Assembly: GCA_002559145.1 (NCBI GenBank)
Contig: NTXX01000008.1
Coordinates: forward strand, 37,037 to 101,036
Reading direction: 5' to 3'
DNA length: 64,000 nucleotides
Origin: Bacillus sp. AFS006103
Lineage (GTDB): Bacteria > Bacillota > Bacilli > Bacillales > Cytobacillaceae
Both the position numbers and the translations under genes were made by a program. Below are positions 1-7,463 of this stretch, one piece after another. Positions within the stretch are counted from its first letter, which is position 1, and each line of letters begins with the position of its first letter. The notes under the pieces are model-generated. The model saw nothing but the letters and a program-made list of their open reading frames with translations, did no database searches and had not been told where the DNA came from.

Positions 1-17
1 CCATACGCCGCTGAACG

Positions 18-38
18 GGCGCTTGCGCCTTTTGTTCT
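18..38 (+). terminator. Possible terminator of an upstream gene
   Basis: A short GC-rich hairpin (GGCGC, loop TT, GCGCC) is followed by TTTTGTT. It would end a plus-strand gene lying to the left of the window. Confidence 0.45.
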
Positions 39-51
39 TATTATAAAGAAT

Positions 52-88
52 AAAATCCGGAGAGAAAGCGGTATCTCTCCGGATTTTT
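52..88. terminator. Bidirectional rho-independent terminator
   Basis: AAAATCCGGAGAGA pairs with TCTCTCCGGATTTTT across an 8-nt loop, with A and T runs on the two sides. It can terminate the leftward gene ending at 121 and rightward transcription entering the window. Confidence 0.85.
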
Positions 89-120
89 GCTGTTTGGAAG
101 GAATCATTTGGTGCGCTGCT

Positions 121-456
121 CTAAACTGCTTGTTCAGCTGATTTAACTAGTTTAGAGTTAACGGAATCTTCACTGTTACCAGACGCCTTGACAATTTCAG
201 CTAATTCATCGCGGGCAGCTTCGATCGTATCAAACGTTTCAAAAAACTTGACTGCAATTTGATTAACATACTCTTTTCCTTCATAGTTTTCGAATAATTG
301 AATTTTAATTGTTTCATCAAGAACTTCGGCAATGGTGTACTTTGCTTTTAAACTATCAAAGAAATAGAAATGGTAGGTTTCAATCGGTTTTAAACCATCA
401 TTTTCAAGAATCGTTTGGAAAGTATCTTTATTCGTTAAGACAATATATTTCCCCAT
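121..456 (-). CDS. Small hypothetical protein, divergent from ferredoxin
   Basis: This encodes a 111-residue soluble protein of no family I recognise. It has no signal peptide or membrane segment. It is rich in acidic and aromatic residues, with a central YHFYFF stretch and an alanine/glutamate-rich helix near residues 75-95. The ATG at 456 is preferred because AAAGGAG lies 6-8 bases upstream; a GTG nine bases further out overlaps that site. The gene is divergent from the ferredoxin at 699. A TTGTATACCAA palindrome sits about 21 bases before its start, which is the same box found at the other promoters up to 7.05 kb. It therefore probably belongs to the same GntR regulon. No function is proposed. 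Confidence 0.7.
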   Translation of the reverse strand: MGKYIVLTNKDTFQTILENDGLKPIETYHFYFFDSLKAKYTIAEVLDETIKIQLFENYEGKEYVNQIAVKFFETFDTIEAARDELAEIVKASGNSEDSVNSKLVKSAEQAV

Positions 457-477
457 GTAGAACACTCCTTTAGAATA

Positions 478-488
478 TTGTATACCAA
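478..488. promoter_or_regulatory. GntR-type operator, copy 1
   Basis: TTGTATACCAA is a near-perfect palindrome around the centre GTATAC. It lies just upstream of the leftward gene at 456. It matches the FadR/VanR-type GntR consensus (GT and AC half sites) and recurs at 642, 1053, 1953, 2035 and 7041. Confidence 0.65.
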
Positions 489-621
489 ACTACTTAAGTG
501 TATTTTATCTCATGAGGTAAGAATGTTCAAGGATATATTCTAAATATTTGAATTATTGTTGCAACTGTTGGTAGTTTAGTTGATTTACTTGAAAAATTTC
601 AATCCAACTAAAAATTCTAGT

Positions 622-651
622 TTGCTTCTCTAACAAAAAGATTGTATACTT
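622..651 (+). promoter_or_regulatory. Promoter with overlapping GntR-type operator
   Basis: A candidate sigma-A promoter has -35 TTGCTT (622-627), a 17-bp spacer and -10 TATACT (645-650). The box TTGTATACTT (642-651) covers the -10, as expected for repression. It drives the ferredoxin gene at 699. Confidence 0.6.
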
Positions 652-698
652 CAGAAAAGTATCAAAATTTTTAGAATAAACAGAAAGGGGAAATCAAT

Positions 699-1028
699 AT
701 GCCAAAAGTAATCCTTCATGTTGATGGAACGACAATTCAACAAGAGGTAAAAGATAATGCCAATTTAGTAGTATTAGCAGGTACCCGTCAACTACCAAAA
801 TTAAAATATGGCTGCGGCATGGGACGATGTACAAAATGTACATGTATCGTTGTAAATGGAGCTGAGTCATTATCGCCACCGAATTGGAAAGAAGAAAAAA
901 TGCTTGGGGATAAAGTTAATGAGGGATACCGCTTAACATGCCAACTAACGATAAAAGAGGATATTGAAATTTCTCAAGAAAATATTTCAATCCAAGCCCC
1001 GAAGAAACAATCAGCTATTCAATCCTAA
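699..1028 (+). CDS. 2Fe-2S ferredoxin (adrenodoxin/plant type)
   Basis: This is a 109-residue soluble electron carrier of the 2Fe-2S beta-grasp family. The cluster ligands are visible around residues 40-48 (CGMGRCTKC, spacing C-x4-C-x2-C). The final cysteine is near residue 84 in a YRLTCQ motif. The ATG follows AAAGGGG by 8 bases. It is the first gene of a rightward set with a creatininase-family hydrolase and a diiron-oxidase-like protein. The likely role is to deliver electrons to that oxidase or a related redox enzyme; the partner is inferred from position only. A second, related ferredoxin closes the cluster at 7081. The -10 of its promoter is covered by a GntR-type operator. Confidence 0.88.
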   Translation: MPKVILHVDGTTIQQEVKDNANLVVLAGTRQLPKLKYGCGMGRCTKCTCIVVNGAESLSPPNWKEEKMLGDKVNEGYRLTCQLTIKEDIEISQENISIQAPKKQSAIQS

Positions 1029-1052
1029 AAGAAGATTCTGTTTAATGATTAA

Positions 1053-1063
1053 TGGTATACAAA
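1053..1063. promoter_or_regulatory. GntR-type operator, copy 3
   Basis: TGGTATACAAA lies in the 62-bp gap between the ferredoxin and the creatininase-family gene, about 28 bases before the latter's start. It shares the GTATAC core with the other boxes of the cluster. Confidence 0.55.
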
Positions 1064-1090
1064 ATACAAATGAAAAAGAGGTGAGATAGA

Positions 1091-1867
1091 ATGGAATGTT
1101 ATGATTTAACCGCTATGACCTGGAAAGAAGTAGAAGAGTCACTCAAAACTGTTCAAGTTGCGATTATTCCGATTGGAGCTCATGAACAACATGGTTCCCA
1201 TATGGTGGAAAGCTGTGATGCGGTCTTAGCTGAAAAAATGGCTCTAAAGTTAGGGCAACGGATGTTTCCATATGCAATGGTAGCACCAACTATTAATATG
1301 GGTGTTTCACAACACCATCTAAATTTTCCGGGGACAATTTCTTTGCAGCCCACAACGTTAATTTCCATATTAAAGGATGTCATTTCATCCTTGAAACATC
1401 ATGGAATTGGAAAATTTTTATTATTAAATTCACATGGTGGTAACCAATCGACACTAAATGTGGCCTCCATGATGTTAACTAACGAATTAGACGTAGAAAT
1501 ATACTATGCTAAAACAACAGCCTCTGCCAAGACGGCGATAAAAGAAAATGTTACTTCACTATTATTTGGGCATAGCTGTGAACGGGAAGTTTCCGAAGCA
1601 CTTTATTTAGCGCCTGAGCTTGTCCGGCTTGAAAACCTTGAAAAAGGAGATATTCAGGAAGAGGGAAGATGGAAGCAGCTTCGTCCCGGTAAAGCAATCC
1701 AAGGATTTTATTATTATGAAGAAATGACAAAAAACGGCAATATCGGGGATGCGACCAAAGCTAGCTGGGAAATCGGCCAGCAGATCGTTGAGGAAGCATT
1801 GGATAATCTATCGAATGAACTCTCTAAATTATTAGATTTGAAAGTAGATGTGCATCAAAAAATTTAG
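1091..1867 (+). CDS. Creatininase-family amidohydrolase
   Basis: This is a 258-residue metal-dependent amidohydrolase of the creatininase/MftE family. These enzymes open cyclic amides or cleave small peptides or amides. Metal-binding features are visible: an AHEQHGSH motif near residue 32, an aspartate in the following VESCD segment, NSHGGN near residue 114, and a CEREVSE glutamate near residue 163. The length is normal for the family. AGAGGTGAG precedes the ATG. It sits between a 2Fe-2S ferredoxin and a diiron-oxidase-like gene and carries its own GntR-type box upstream. The substrate is unknown. Family members act on creatinine, formamidopyrimidines or mycofactocin precursors, and none of those pathways is visible here. 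Confidence 0.85.
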   Translation: MECYDLTAMTWKEVEESLKTVQVAIIPIGAHEQHGSHMVESCDAVLAEKMALKLGQRMFPYAMVAPTINMGVSQHHLNFPGTISLQPTTLISILKDVISSLKHHGIGKFLLLNSHGGNQSTLNVASMMLTNELDVEIYYAKTTASAKTAIKENVTSLLFGHSCEREVSEALYLAPELVRLENLEKGDIQEEGRWKQLRPGKAIQGFYYYEEMTKNGNIGDATKASWEIGQQIVEEALDNLSNELSKLLDLKVDVHQKI

Positions 1868-1915
1868 TAGTTAAAAAGAAACGATTACAATCTTTAAAAA
1901 ATTCTAAAAATTCTA

Positions 1916-1964
1916 TTTACAAATAAACAATATATTGGTAGTATAAACGTAAGGTATACCAAAT
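1916..1964 (+). promoter_or_regulatory. Promoter and GntR-type operator before the diiron-oxidase gene
   Basis: TTTACA (1916-1921), a 17-bp spacer and TAGTAT (1939-1944) form a plausible promoter. The perfect palindrome GGTATACC (1953-1960, extended AAGGTATACCAAAT) lies just downstream, where a bound repressor would block initiation. Confidence 0.5.
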
Positions 1965-2034
1965 CGATAAATTCACCAAATAAAAGAAGGTTGGAATGAG
2001 AAGTTGACCATCATCTTTTTATTTTTAATCTAAT

Positions 2035-2045
2035 TTGGTATACAA
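2035..2045. promoter_or_regulatory. GntR-type operator, copy 5
   Basis: TTGGTATACAA is the best single match to the cluster consensus. It lies in the leader of the diiron-oxidase-like gene, 82 bases after the copy at 1953. Its first TTG is an in-frame but unlikely start codon, because a strong ribosome site lies further downstream. Confidence 0.6.
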
Positions 2046-2103
2046 AATATCAAATACCAATTTAGGATTGGGTACCTACATAAAATTAGAGGAGGAATTT
2101 CAG

Positions 2104-2835
2104 TTGACAGAATTATTATCTAAAGATGAGTTTCGCAAACAATTAGAAGAAGCAATTAAAGGTAACCATAGCCAGAAGGCTCCATTTACAGTAGCATGGG
2201 CTGAAGGGAAACTTGGAAGAAAGCACTTTTCTAGATGGGCTGAAAATCACTACCATTATGTAGGACCCTTCGCAGATTACCTAGCGTATATTTACCACAA
2301 CACTCCATCAGATCCAAAGTTTGCATCTGCAAAAGATTTCACTCTTCAAAATATGTATGAAGAAGAAATCGCTGCAGACCGTCACACTGATTTATTAATT
2401 CGCTTTGCAGAAGCATGTGGTACAACTGCAGAAAGAATTATCGACCCTAACAATATGGCTCCAACAACTTTAGGTCTTCAAAGCTGGTGTTTCGCAGTAG
2501 CGGCGCGTGAGAATTTCGTCGTAGCAACCGCAGCTCTAGTTGTAGGCTTAGAATCACAAGTACCTGACATTTACCGTAAACAAACTCCTGCTCTTCGTGA
2601 ACAGTATGGATTTACGGATGAAGAAATTGAATTCTTCGACTTACACATTGTGTCAGATGAAATTCATGGTGAGCGCGGTTACAAAATCGTTCTAGACCAC
2701 GCGGATACACCTGAATTACAACAACGTTGCTTAGAAGTCGTTCGTACAGGAGCAAAAATGCGCCGTATGTACATGGATGGTCTTTGGAGAGAATACTGTG
2801 AGCAAGATTTAGGTGCTTTAGTAGAAACAAAGTAA
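2104..2835 (+). CDS. Heme-oxygenase-like diiron oxidase/oxygenase (TenA/PqqC/CADD-like)
   Basis: This 243-residue all-helical protein belongs to the TenA/PqqC/heme-oxygenase-like superfamily, often annotated as iron-containing redox enzyme. It shows the two signature helices of the diiron members: a YEEEIAADRH segment (E-x6-H) near residue 91, and HIVSDEIH (H-x3-D-x2-H) near residue 183. Relatives such as CADD, UndA, BesC and SznF use such sites to bind two irons and activate oxygen. The TTG at 2104 is chosen because GAGGAGG lies 8 bases upstream; the longer reading frame from 2035 would run through an operator. The substrate is unknown. The neighbouring ferredoxins are plausible electron donors. 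Confidence 0.8.
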   Translation: MTELLSKDEFRKQLEEAIKGNHSQKAPFTVAWAEGKLGRKHFSRWAENHYHYVGPFADYLAYIYHNTPSDPKFASAKDFTLQNMYEEEIAADRHTDLLIRFAEACGTTAERIIDPNNMAPTTLGLQSWCFAVAARENFVVATAALVVGLESQVPDIYRKQTPALREQYGFTDEEIEFFDLHIVSDEIHGERGYKIVLDHADTPELQQRCLEVVRTGAKMRRMYMDGLWREYCEQDLGALVETK

Positions 2836-2850
2836 TAAGAAAATTTTACC

Positions 2851-2901
2851 GGCCGTCCTATTAATCTTGTAATTTAAGGTTTAAGTGACGGCCCTTTTTT
2901 T
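2851..2901 (+). terminator. Terminator after the diiron-oxidase gene
   Basis: GGCCGTC (2851) pairs with GACGGCC (2887) and a T8 run follows. The loop is long (about 29 nt), so it may be a partial terminator that lowers expression of the downstream aldehyde dehydrogenase. Confidence 0.6.
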
Positions 2902-2943
2902 ATAAAAAACAGGGAACTTAATAAATGAAAAAAGGTGATAGTA

Positions 2944-4407
2944 GTGATTACTACAAAAGTAGAAACATTTAATAATTATATTAATGGAGAATGGCAGGAG
3001 TCGGTGAGTAAGAAGACGTTTTTTAGTGTGAACCCTGCAAATACTGAAGATGTAGTTGGGGAATTTCAGGCTTCGAATGGACAGGATGTAAAAACTGCGA
3101 TAGAAGCGGCCAAAAATGCTTTTCCTAGTTGGTCGCAAACTGCCCCTTCTAAGCGTGCGGCCATCTTAAATCAAGCTGCTAGTATATTAGAACAAAATGT
3201 GGCCGCCTTGGCCGAAGAGTTAACAAGGGAAGAAGGCAAGCATGTTGAGGATGCCAAGAATGAAGTCATCCGTTCAGCGCAAACGCTCCGCTATTATGCT
3301 GTAGAAGGACAAAGCTTTACGGGGGAAACCTTTCCAAATGATGATGCAAACATGAAAGTTTCAACGGAGAGAGAAGCGCTTGGAGTAGTAAGTGTCATCA
3401 CTCCTTGGAACTTTCCACTTTCGATTCCTGCCCGAAAAATAGCTCCCGCTTTAATTACGGGGAATACGGTTGTGTTTAAACCATCCTCAGATACTCCACT
3501 GATTGCATTCCGCCTAGTCGAAGCATTAGCTAAGGCAGGAATTCCTAAAGGTGTGATTAACTTTGTAACGGGCAAAGCTTCAGACGTGGGTGATCTATTG
3601 GTAACCCATCCTGCAGTTAGGGCCGTCACATTTACAGGTTCAACCGCAGCCGGAGAAGATATTCATAGCAAGGCCTCTTTTACAACGCGCACTCAAATGG
3701 AGCTTGGCGGGAAAAATCCGTTAATTGTTATGGATGATGCGGATCTCGATCTAGCAGCCACTTTGACTGTAAATGGAGCCTATTCCTTAACAGGGCAAGC
3801 ATGTACCGGAACAAGTCGAGTCATTGTTTTAAAAGAAGTGAAAGAGGAATTTACTCAAAAGCTAGTACAAAAAACTAGTGCGCTAAAGATTGGAAATGGC
3901 TTCGAAGCAGGAGTGAAAATTGGGCCGCTAGCTAACGAAAAACAACTGAAAAATGTCTTGAAGTATATTGAATTTGGAAAAGAAGATGGTGCAGATTTAG
4001 TTTACGGCGGGGAGCAAGTCCTTACCGGAGAATTCGAAAAAGGATACTTTGTTGAGCCTGCAATTTTCACCAATGTAAAACCGAATTCGCGAATTGCGAA
4101 AGAAGAGATCTTTGGACCGGTAGTGGCAGTGATTGAAGTAGATACATATGAAGAAGCCATTGCTGTTGCTAATGATGTTGAGTACGGTTTGTCTGCATCA
4201 ATTGTTACCAATAATCTCAAAATCGCTAACCAATTTACAAAGGATATCCAAGCCGGGACGGTTAAGGTTAACCGTACGACGACTGGAAACTTAATGAATG
4301 CGCCATTTGGCGGTCTGAAAAAATCAAGTACTTCCACTTTCCGTGAATCTGGAAGAGTGGGTCTAGAGTTCTTTACCCAATTAAAAACTGTCTATATGGG
4401 CTATTAA
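2944..4407 (+). CDS. NAD(P)-dependent aldehyde dehydrogenase (YcbD-like)
   Basis: This 487-residue aldehyde dehydrogenase oxidises an aldehyde to the acid with NAD(P). Visible motifs are the PWNFPLSIPARKIAPAL nucleotide-fold entry near residue 152, FTGSTAAG near 227, ELGGKNP with the general-base glutamate near 254, and the catalytic cysteine in GQACTGTSR near 285. It resembles Bacillus YcbD-type alpha-ketoglutarate semialdehyde dehydrogenases. The GTG at 2944 is preferred over a GTG at 2935, since AAAGGTGAT serves as the ribosome site. It follows a terminator-like hairpin and precedes the HbpS-like gene by 29 bp. It probably oxidises an aldehyde made by the upstream hydrolase and oxidase; that link is inference. 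Confidence 0.9.
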   Translation: MITTKVETFNNYINGEWQESVSKKTFFSVNPANTEDVVGEFQASNGQDVKTAIEAAKNAFPSWSQTAPSKRAAILNQAASILEQNVAALAEELTREEGKHVEDAKNEVIRSAQTLRYYAVEGQSFTGETFPNDDANMKVSTEREALGVVSVITPWNFPLSIPARKIAPALITGNTVVFKPSSDTPLIAFRLVEALAKAGIPKGVINFVTGKASDVGDLLVTHPAVRAVTFTGSTAAGEDIHSKASFTTRTQMELGGKNPLIVMDDADLDLAATLTVNGAYSLTGQACTGTSRVIVLKEVKEEFTQKLVQKTSALKIGNGFEAGVKIGPLANEKQLKNVLKYIEFGKEDGADLVYGGEQVLTGEFEKGYFVEPAIFTNVKPNSRIAKEEIFGPVVAVIEVDTYEEAIAVANDVEYGLSASIVTNNLKIANQFTKDIQAGTVKVNRTTTGNLMNAPFGGLKKSSTSTFRESGRVGLEFFTQLKTVYMGY

Positions 4408-4436
4408 AATAATATATTATCTAAAGGAGAACAAAA

Positions 4437-4916
4437 ATGAAATCTGTGTTGAAATTAGAACTAGAAGAAGCGAAGTTAATGATTGAAGCAGCAAAGAAAA
4501 AGTCGGAAGAGATCAATGTTTTAGAAACCATCGCTATTGTCGATGATGGAGGCAACCTGCTAGCGCTTGAACGTATGAATGGCGCACGCATCACTGGACC
4601 GGAAATATCGATTGCGAAAGCATACACAGCTGCTGGCCATAAACGCTCAACGCATTTATTTAACAAAGAGCCTAATGGACCTGCACTTCCCGGAAATGAA
4701 GCCTTTGGAATTCAACAAATGCTTCCAGGGAAATTCGCCATTTTTGTGGGAGGTTTTCCCATTGTTGTCGATGGTGAGGTTATAGGTGGAATTGGCGTGA
4801 GCGGCGGGAACGGCGAGCAAGACACGGCCGTAGGAACAGCAGCCTTGAAAGCATTGCAAAGCTATGTAGAAAGTGCCGGGCATGAAGTAATCACTGTAGC
4901 TGATATAAAAAAATAA
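4437..4916 (+). CDS. GlcG/HbpS-like (DUF336) protein
   Basis: This 159-residue protein belongs to the GlcG/HbpS/PduO C-terminal family (DUF336), small alpha/beta proteins that bind heme or cobalamin-like cofactors in some members. Family features include an N-terminal helix, AIVDDGGNLLALERM near residue 31, SIAKAYTA near 57, and the C-terminal GGIGVSGG near 120. AAAGGAG lies 7 bases before the ATG, 29 bp after the aldehyde dehydrogenase. Homologues often sit in glycolate, diol or organic-acid catabolic operons without a proven reaction. Here it probably serves the same pathway, but the role is unproven. Confidence 0.85.
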   Translation: MKSVLKLELEEAKLMIEAAKKKSEEINVLETIAIVDDGGNLLALERMNGARITGPEISIAKAYTAAGHKRSTHLFNKEPNGPALPGNEAFGIQQMLPGKFAIFVGGFPIVVDGEVIGGIGVSGGNGEQDTAVGTAALKALQSYVESAGHEVITVADIKK

Positions 4917-4925
4917 TAAAAGCAG

Positions 4926-4962
4926 GACCTCATTCAACGCATTTTTTAGCAGAATGAGGTCT
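4926..4962 (+). terminator. Hairpin after the HbpS-like gene
   Basis: GACCTCATTC (4926-4935) pairs perfectly with GAATGAGGTC (4952-4961). Only a short T-containing tail follows, so termination is likely but may be incomplete. It separates the enzyme genes from the transporter genes. Confidence 0.6.
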
Positions 4963-5006
4963 ATCTTAATCTCAGTTTCTATAAAAAGTAGTGTTAGAAT
5001 GTTATA

Positions 5007-5017
5007 TTGGTATAAAA
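5007..5017. promoter_or_regulatory. Degenerate GntR-type box before the transporter genes
   Basis: TTGGTATAAAA matches the left half of the cluster operator (TTGGTATACAA) with the AC core changed. It lies 15 bases before the likely start of the first ChrA-type gene and could also act as a -10 region. Confidence 0.35.
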
Positions 5018-5031
5018 AGGGGGAGAGTCAA

Positions 5032-5622
5032 CTGAAAGCATATTTGGAGTTAGCTATTGGATTTGCTCGTACAGGAGTGACTGGCTATGGCGGTGGACCC
5101 TCGACAATACCGTTGATTGAATTTGAAGCTGTCAAAAAATACAAATGGATGAATGAGGATGAATTTGTAGAAATACTGGCATTAGCTAATACCTTGCCAG
5201 GGCCGATTGCAACCAAAATGGCGGCGTATATTGGTTATAAAGTGAAGGGGTATTTAGGGGCGACCGTAGCTATTCTAACTCACATTCTACCATCTATTAT
5301 TGCGATGATCGCATTATTGGGCGTGCTTTACAAATTTAAGGAATCACCGATTGTCAGTGGGATGGTTCAAGGGGTTACGCCTGTCATTGGTTTTATGCTC
5401 TTGGAGATGGCCTACCGTTTCTTCCAAAATGGCCGTAAAGGTTTGGGGTTACCAATCATGCTCTCATTGTCGGTCGTTTCATTAATATTTGTCCAGTTCC
5501 TAGGATTGCATCCCGGAATCTTAATTGCGGTCTTTCTTATTACTGCCTTTTTTATAGCGGACCGAAAAGAAAAAGCTGCTGCAGCTGCGGCGCTTCTTCA
5601 GAGAAAGGAAAAAAGTTCATGA
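5032..5622 (+). CDS. ChrA-type transporter, first half-size subunit
   Basis: This 196-residue membrane protein is one half of a short-chain chromate ion transporter (CHR) pair. It shows the N-terminal GYGGGPSTIPLIE motif, the ALANTLPGPIATKMAAYIGY motif near residue 50, and about four to five hydrophobic segments. A CTG start at 5032 is likely: GGGGGAGAG precedes it and the protein then begins like other family members (KAYLEL). An ATG at 4999 is possible but adds an unusual 11-residue extension. It overlaps the second subunit by 4 bases. In this catabolic setting the pair may move an organic or inorganic anion other than chromate; that is inference. Confidence 0.85.
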   Translation: MKAYLELAIGFARTGVTGYGGGPSTIPLIEFEAVKKYKWMNEDEFVEILALANTLPGPIATKMAAYIGYKVKGYLGATVAILTHILPSIIAMIALLGVLYKFKESPIVSGMVQGVTPVIGFMLLEMAYRFFQNGRKGLGLPIMLSLSVVSLIFVQFLGLHPGILIAVFLITAFFIADRKEKAAAAAALLQRKEKSS

Positions 5623-6149
5623 TCTATTTGCATATCTTTTGGGCATTTTTTATTGCTAATTTATTGGGTTATGGCGGCGGACCTGCAACCATTCCATTAA
5701 TTCAAAATGAAGTGGTCAACAATTATCACTGGATGAGTTTATCCGAGTTTGGAGATGTATTGGCGATTGGTAATGCCTTACCCGGACCGATTGCTACTAA
5801 AATGGGAGGCTATATTGGATATGAAGTAGGTGGGATTCTAGGTTCGATTATCGCACTTATAGCTACAATTCTTCCTTCCGCACTCGCAGTCATTATACTA
5901 TTTAAATTTGTGAATCTATTTAAAGGATCACCCAAAGTATCGCTTATGACCAAGTCAGTACAGCCGATTATTGCTATTTTACTTGCTGTAATGGCGTATC
6001 AATTCTTTTTAACCGCTTATGAAAATAGTGGTATTTTTCACCTGCTGCTATTGGCAGTGGTCAGCTATTTTGCATTAAGTAAAATAAAAATGCATCCTTC
6101 TCTAGTCATTATTTGTGCATTAATTTATGGTGGTGTATTTCTCTCGTAA
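5619..6149 (+). CDS. ChrA-type transporter, second half-size subunit
   Basis: This 176-residue membrane protein is the partner of the preceding CHR subunit. Its ATG overlaps the stop codon of the first gene (ATGA), which indicates translational coupling. It carries the same GYGGGPATIPLIQ and AIGNALPGPIATKMGGY motifs, with about five hydrophobic segments, in the expected opposite-topology pair arrangement. The family exports chromate in resistant bacteria, but many Bacillus pairs have no tested substrate. The gene ends 44 bp before the GntR regulator. Confidence 0.88.
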   Translation: MIYLHIFWAFFIANLLGYGGGPATIPLIQNEVVNNYHWMSLSEFGDVLAIGNALPGPIATKMGGYIGYEVGGILGSIIALIATILPSALAVIILFKFVNLFKGSPKVSLMTKSVQPIIAILLAVMAYQFFLTAYENSGIFHLLLLAVVSYFALSKIKMHPSLVIICALIYGGVFLS

Positions 6150-6193
6150 CCTGGGATTTTGGAAAAAACTTTAAAAATGAGCGGGTGGAGTTT

Positions 6194-6895
6194 ATGGATA
6201 TAAGCTGGGAGGAAAACAATCTTTTATCGATTCGAGAGCATGCCTATAAATACCTTAAGGAAATGATACTCGAGGGCGAACTAAAAGCAGGCGATCGGTT
6301 AATTGAAAGAGAGCTTGCAGGGAAATTAGGCATCAGTCGGACTCCGATTCGGGAGGCGTTGTTCCGGTTAGAATCTCAAGGCTTTGTTAAAACAGTACCA
6401 AGAAAAGGTGTCGTCGTCAGTAATATTTCTGAAAATGAAGTCATCGAGGTATTTACAATTCTTTCCTCTTTAGAAGTTTTGGCTGTTAAATTAGCAGCAA
6501 GGCGAATGGATAGAGAAACACAGCTAGAATTGGATCAAAAGATCGGAGAACTAATCGAGTTCAAAGATCAAGCGGAAGAAAACTTTAATCTTGAACATAT
6601 TGAAATGAATCGTTTGATTAATAAAGCATCGAAAAGTCCTAAATTGTTTGAGATTCTCTCTGGTCTGATTGACTATATACATATGTCAGCAAATATGGGC
6701 TATGAGACACCAGGAAGAAGAAAAGAATCCTTAAGGGAACATATTGATATTATGACAGCCTTGCGCGATAAGGAAGCGGAAATGGCGGAGTATTTAATGA
6801 GGATTCATATTGAAAACTCGAAAAAGGCCTATATCACTTATATTAAGAGTTTAAAAGAAAAGCTTAATAAAAAGGAAAAATTAATGTCCACTTGA
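6194..6895 (+). CDS. GntR-family regulator (FadR/VanR type, FCD domain)
   Basis: This 233-residue transcription regulator has an N-terminal winged helix, visible as AGDRLIERELAGKLGISRTPIREAL near residues 35-60. An all-helical FCD-type ligand-binding domain fills the rest. It is very likely the protein that binds the TTGGTATACAA boxes at 478-7051, because FadR-subfamily operators have GT/AC half sites of this form. The ATG at 6194 follows GGGTGGAG. The FCD domain usually binds a carboxylate or sugar acid, often with a metal, so the inducer may be an organic acid of the pathway. It is co-directional with the transporters and is followed by a hairpin. Confidence 0.9.
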   Translation: MDISWEENNLLSIREHAYKYLKEMILEGELKAGDRLIERELAGKLGISRTPIREALFRLESQGFVKTVPRKGVVVSNISENEVIEVFTILSSLEVLAVKLAARRMDRETQLELDQKIGELIEFKDQAEENFNLEHIEMNRLINKASKSPKLFEILSGLIDYIHMSANMGYETPGRRKESLREHIDIMTALRDKEAEMAEYLMRIHIENSKKAYITYIKSLKEKLNKKEKLMST

Positions 6896-6940
6896 TCCGT
6901 TCCTATTTATGATCTTGGAGTGAACGAACATCTATATTAA

Positions 6941-6972
6941 TGACCACACCGTCTCCTCGATGTGGTCTTATC
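6941..6972 (+). terminator. Terminator after the GntR gene
   Basis: GACCACA pairs with TGTGGTC across a 12-nt loop (from 6941). TTATCTTTAT follows. The T run is imperfect. Confidence 0.55.
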
Positions 6973-7013
6973 TTTATATTTATCAGAAAAATATAAATAT
7001 TTAAAATTTATCA

Positions 7014-7051
7014 TTGTTTGAAAATTGTAAATATGGTATATTGTATACCAA
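7014..7051 (+). promoter_or_regulatory. Promoter with GntR-type operator before the second ferredoxin
   Basis: A promoter with TTGTTT (7014-7019), a 17-bp spacer and TATATT (7037-7042) is overlapped at its 3' edge by TTGTATACCAA (7041-7051). A partial copy, ATGGTATATTG, lies inside the -10. This is the same box as at 478. Confidence 0.6.
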
Positions 7052-7080
7052 GAAGAAAAATAAAAGGGAGGATACGAGGC

Positions 7081-7431
7081 ATGCCAAAAATAAATTTCAT
7101 TAACAGTAATAAACAATTAGAGGTGCCAGAGGATGCAAATATTTTAAGGATGTCCCTTCGTTACGATGGAGAACTCCCAAACCGATGCGGCGGGGGAATT
7201 TGTGGCAGCTGCGTATTTAAAGCGGAGGAAGGTGCTGAATTCCTCGATAAAGTCAAGGTGCAGGAAAGAAGAAAATTAGGTGAAGAATGGCTAAATAAAG
7301 GATACCGCCTCGGCTGTCAAACATTTGTGACGAATGGGGATATCTCGATTTCTTGGGATGATGAAGTTACAGAAGTAGTCAAAAAAAGAAAGCCCGATAA
7401 ACTTCAGAAAGAAGTCTCAACTATTAAATAA
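7081..7431 (+). CDS. 2Fe-2S ferredoxin, second copy
   Basis: This is a 116-residue 2Fe-2S ferredoxin. The ligand pattern RCGGGICGSC near residue 38 (C-x4-C-x2-C) and the distal cysteine in YRLGCQ near residue 80 are present. It is related to, but clearly different from, the ferredoxin at 699, and it has a longer lysine-rich tail. The ATG at 7081 is preceded by AAGGGAGG. Its promoter carries the cluster operator, so it is probably co-regulated with the diiron-oxidase-like gene. Two ferredoxins for one cluster could mean two redox partners or an electron relay. Confidence 0.88.
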   Translation: MPKINFINSNKQLEVPEDANILRMSLRYDGELPNRCGGGICGSCVFKAEEGAEFLDKVKVQERRKLGEEWLNKGYRLGCQTFVTNGDISISWDDEVTEVVKKRKPDKLQKEVSTIK

Positions 7432-7463
7432 GAAGTAAAAAAATATGAATTCGGGGTGAGATC

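Noticed and set aside
694..879. Minus-strand frame opposite the first ferredoxin
   Set aside because: The plus-strand frame has intact cluster cysteines and a ribosome site. The minus frame has no ribosome site and no family pattern.
2035..2103. Longer reading of the diiron-oxidase gene from 2035
   Set aside because: The extra 23 residues start in an operator box and lack a ribosome site. GAGGAGG supports the start at 2104.
5032..6149. ChrA pair as evidence of chromate resistance
   Set aside because: Family membership is clear, but the setting is catabolic and many Bacillus CHR pairs have no chromate role. The substrate was left open.
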